Of a stretch of 64,000 nt of DNA, positions 62,843 to 64,000 are shown one piece after another. The notes below the pieces were generated by a model. It was not told the origin of the DNA. It saw only the letters and a program-made list of their open reading frames with translations, and did no database searches. The stretch spans positions 1 through 64,000 of the forward strand of contig JAOAHZ010000008.1 of the NCBI GenBank assembly GCA_026414975.1. Direction: 5' to 3'. This DNA is from Bacteroidia bacterium (GTDB taxonomy: Bacteria > Bacteroidota > Bacteroidia > SpSt-205). Made by a program: the position numbers and the translations under genes. Numbering within the stretch: the first letter of the stretch is position 1; the number at the start of each line of letters is the position of its first letter.

Positions 62843-63379
62843 TCAGTTGGGGTAGGAAAGGATATGCACGATAGGCACGCCAAAGGGTTCTAAGGCTTGA
62901 CGACCCCCTAAGTTTTCAAGAACAATCAAGAAGGAAAATCCTACTAGGGTAGCCCCGATCTGTTCAACCAGTTTAGCAGCGGCAGCGGCTGTCCCCCCTG
63001 TAGCAAGAAGGTCATCGTGAATCAAAACCCGATCCCCTGGTTGAAGGGCATCTTTGGGTATCTCTACGGTAGCTGAGCCGTACTCTAACTCATAAGATAC
63101 ACTGGCTGCCACTTCTGGGAGCTTACCCTTTTTGCGGACTATGGCAAAGCCTGCCCCAAGCTCAAGAGCAATCATCGGCCCCATCAAGAAGCCTCGGCTT
63201 TCTATACCAACCACCTTCGTTACATCTCGGACACGAAAGTGGCGAGATAACTCCTCTACGCATCGCTCCACGAGCTTTGGCTTGAGAAAGATAGGAGATA
63301 TATCCCTAAACAGCACGCCTTTCTGAGGAAAATCTGGTATAGTACGAACGGTCTGTTGAAGCTCTTTTTCTAAAAGCAT
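62843..63379 (-). CDS. apt: Adenine phosphoribosyltransferase
   Basis: 178 residues from ATG 63379. Signs: IPDFPQKGVLFRDISP, IESRGFLMG and the PRPP loop VLIHDDLLATGGTAAAA. It salvages adenine to AMP. A GTG at 63385 overlaps the last base of the -7 box TAACTTTG (63385-63392), so it cannot be the start on that transcript; the ATG leaves 5 bases. The box also contains the stop codon of the upstream gene. Confidence 0.95.
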   Translation of the reverse strand: MLLEKELQQTVRTIPDFPQKGVLFRDISPIFLKPKLVERCVEELSRHFRVRDVTKVVGIESRGFLMGPMIALELGAGFAIVRKKGKLPEVAASVSYELEYGSATVEIPKDALQPGDRVLIHDDLLATGGTAAAAAKLVEQIGATLVGFSFLIVLENLGGRQALEPFGVPIVHILSYPN

Positions 63380-63384
63380 CGGCA

Positions 63385-63392
63385 CAAAGTTA
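63385..63392 (-). promoter_or_regulatory. -7 box TAACTTTG for apt
   Basis: Exact TAnnTTTG, 5 bases before the ATG; its TAA is the stop of the helix-hairpin-helix gene. Confidence 0.5.
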
Positions 63393-63998
63393 CTCGCCCG
63401 TGAGATACCCCTTAAGGCGATCTTTTAGGGAATCGGGCAGCCAACCTTGCCAGATTTCAGGTGGGATTGGCTCAGGTCCCCAGAGCGTCCGCTCCTGCAC
63501 GAGTCGGCGCGCCAGCTTCCATGAGATGTAAGGGTGGGCCGCTAAAGACTCAACAGGGGCATATCTCAAAGACAAGGGGGGCCGCTTAGGGGGGCCAATA
63601 TACAAGTAGGGTATAGATTTTTGGATAGCCTCTGGGCGAAGGCCCCATATCTCACGAAGCTGCTCTAAAGAGATAAAGTAGCGCAGTTTAGCCCTATATT
63701 TCACAATCCGCTCAGCCGATTTAGTCCCTATACCTGGAAGCTGTTCCAGCTCGGCTGCAGTGGCAGCGTTGAGGTCCAAACGCCAAGGCCCACGCCGCTC
63801 TTTCCCAAAAGAGAGGGAAACACCACCCAACGAGCCGTATATACGAAGCCGATGGCGCTCCAGCGCATGCAGGCCCCGAAATGAGTCTATCTCTGCCCAG
63901 TCCGAAAAACCACCCAACTTATACCGGTACCGGATGAATCTCCCGGCTATAGAGGAACGACATAAAAGCGAGGCAGCAAGCTGGCCGCTGTCCACAGC
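63390..63998 (-). CDS. Helix-hairpin-helix protein, ComEA-like, 5' end cut by window
   Basis: About 203 codons are visible and the frame is open to the right edge, so the N-terminus is probably missing; a GTG at 63995 also exists. Several HhH DNA-binding motifs are present: RLDLNAATAAELEQLPGIG (about 95 codons in), LEQLREIWGL and further degenerate copies to the end. Bacteroidota proteins of about 300 residues with serial HhH motifs are common and often exported; their function is not known, though DNA uptake is suggested by ComEA. Confidence 0.75.
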   Translation of the reverse strand, partial: AVDSGQLAASLLCRSSIAGRFIRYRYKLGGFSDWAEIDSFRGLHALERHRLRIYGSLGGVSLSFGKERRGPWRLDLNAATAAELEQLPGIGTKSAERIVKYRAKLRYFISLEQLREIWGLRPEAIQKSIPYLYIGPPKRPPLSLRYAPVESLAAHPYISWKLARRLVQERTLWGPEPIPPEIWQGWLPDSLKDRLKGYLTGE

Positions 63999-64000
63999 GT

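Noticed and set aside
63380-63385. GTG start for apt
   Set aside because: It overlaps the -7 box; the ATG at 63379 gives the normal N-terminus.
1-64000. CRISPR arrays, insertion sequences, prophage genes or integrases
   Set aside because: No regularly spaced repeats, transposase motifs or phage structural genes were seen.

Overview
The window looks like chromosomal DNA of a member of the Bacteroidota. Three things point that way. Genes of the type IX secretion system (T9SS) and proteins with T9SS C-terminal sorting domains are present: a SprE/PorW-like lipoprotein, a DUF5103 plug-like protein, a possible PorE-like OmpA protein, and two sorted cargo proteins. The promoter -7 box TAnnTTTG, typical of Bacteroidota sigma factor, recurs in front of many genes, and Shine-Dalgarno sites are mostly absent. 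Family-specific genes also occur (GldA-type ABC ATPase, Ig-like Big_5 lipoprotein, lysine-rich H1-like protein, TonB-dependent receptor with carboxypeptidase-like N-terminus). Base composition is near half GC by eye, and genes are packed tightly with many ATGA overlaps. I see no insertion sequence, prophage or CRISPR array. The genus cannot be told from the sequence alone.

Layout, left to right. 1-1068: tail of an unknown gene coupled to a DNA methyltransferase (probable restriction-modification pair cut by the window edge). 1262-6650: GT-C glycosyltransferase, H1-like protein, two identical tRNA-Glu genes, pyrD, DUF4397 cargo protein and a clear terminator. 6781-17199: htrA-sucA-sucB-gldA chain, TonB-dependent receptor, dapA, and a GC-rich hairpin. 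17224-27252: T9SS cargo, thioredoxin/NHL protein, folA, lipoproteins, cobalamin adenosyltransferase, exbB-exbD-tonB, nth. 27387-31596: tRNA-Gly, NHL-OmpA protein, RNase R. 31641-35064: a minus-strand unit tRNA-Arg, tRNA-Leu, tig, clpP, clpX. 35064-41345: 2OG-Fe(II) oxygenase, a tRNA-like element, DUF1573 protein, SprE/PorW-like and DUF5103 proteins. 41426-49484: gcvH, FAH-family hydrolase, PurF-like amidotransferase with murQ, outer-membrane protein, a possible small transcript, MFS transporter and ABC1-family kinase. 49542-54631: pdhA, PP2C-LysM phosphatase and Ser/Thr kinase, divergent from recF. 54662-64000: hmgA-hppD-glycosyltransferase, O-antigen-ligase-like gene with a cobalamin-binding protein and pyrG, TerC, apt and a partial helix-hairpin-helix gene.

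Functional links. sucAB supplies two subunits of 2-oxoglutarate dehydrogenase and pdhA one subunit of pyruvate dehydrogenase. hmgA, hppD and the FAH-family hydrolase cover tyrosine breakdown from 4-hydroxyphenylpyruvate to fumarate and acetoacetate, apart from the isomerase step. ExbB/ExbD/TonB would power the TonB-dependent receptor. Cobalamin adenosyltransferase and the cobalamin-binding protein point to B12 use.

The most interesting signals are regulatory. Many genes start only 3-8 nt after the -7 box, so their mRNAs would be leaderless or nearly so. One 16-bp perfect palindrome carries two opposed -7 boxes and drives an oxygenase one way and tRNA-Arg/tRNA-Leu/tig/clpP/clpX the other way. 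In that unit the trigger-factor UUG start lies 1 nt after the tRNA-Leu 3' end, so tRNA maturation would itself create the tig mRNA 5' end. A second point is pdhA overlapping a transmembrane PP2C-LysM phosphatase that overlaps a Ser/Thr kinase, with the classic E1-alpha phosphorylation-site serine conserved.
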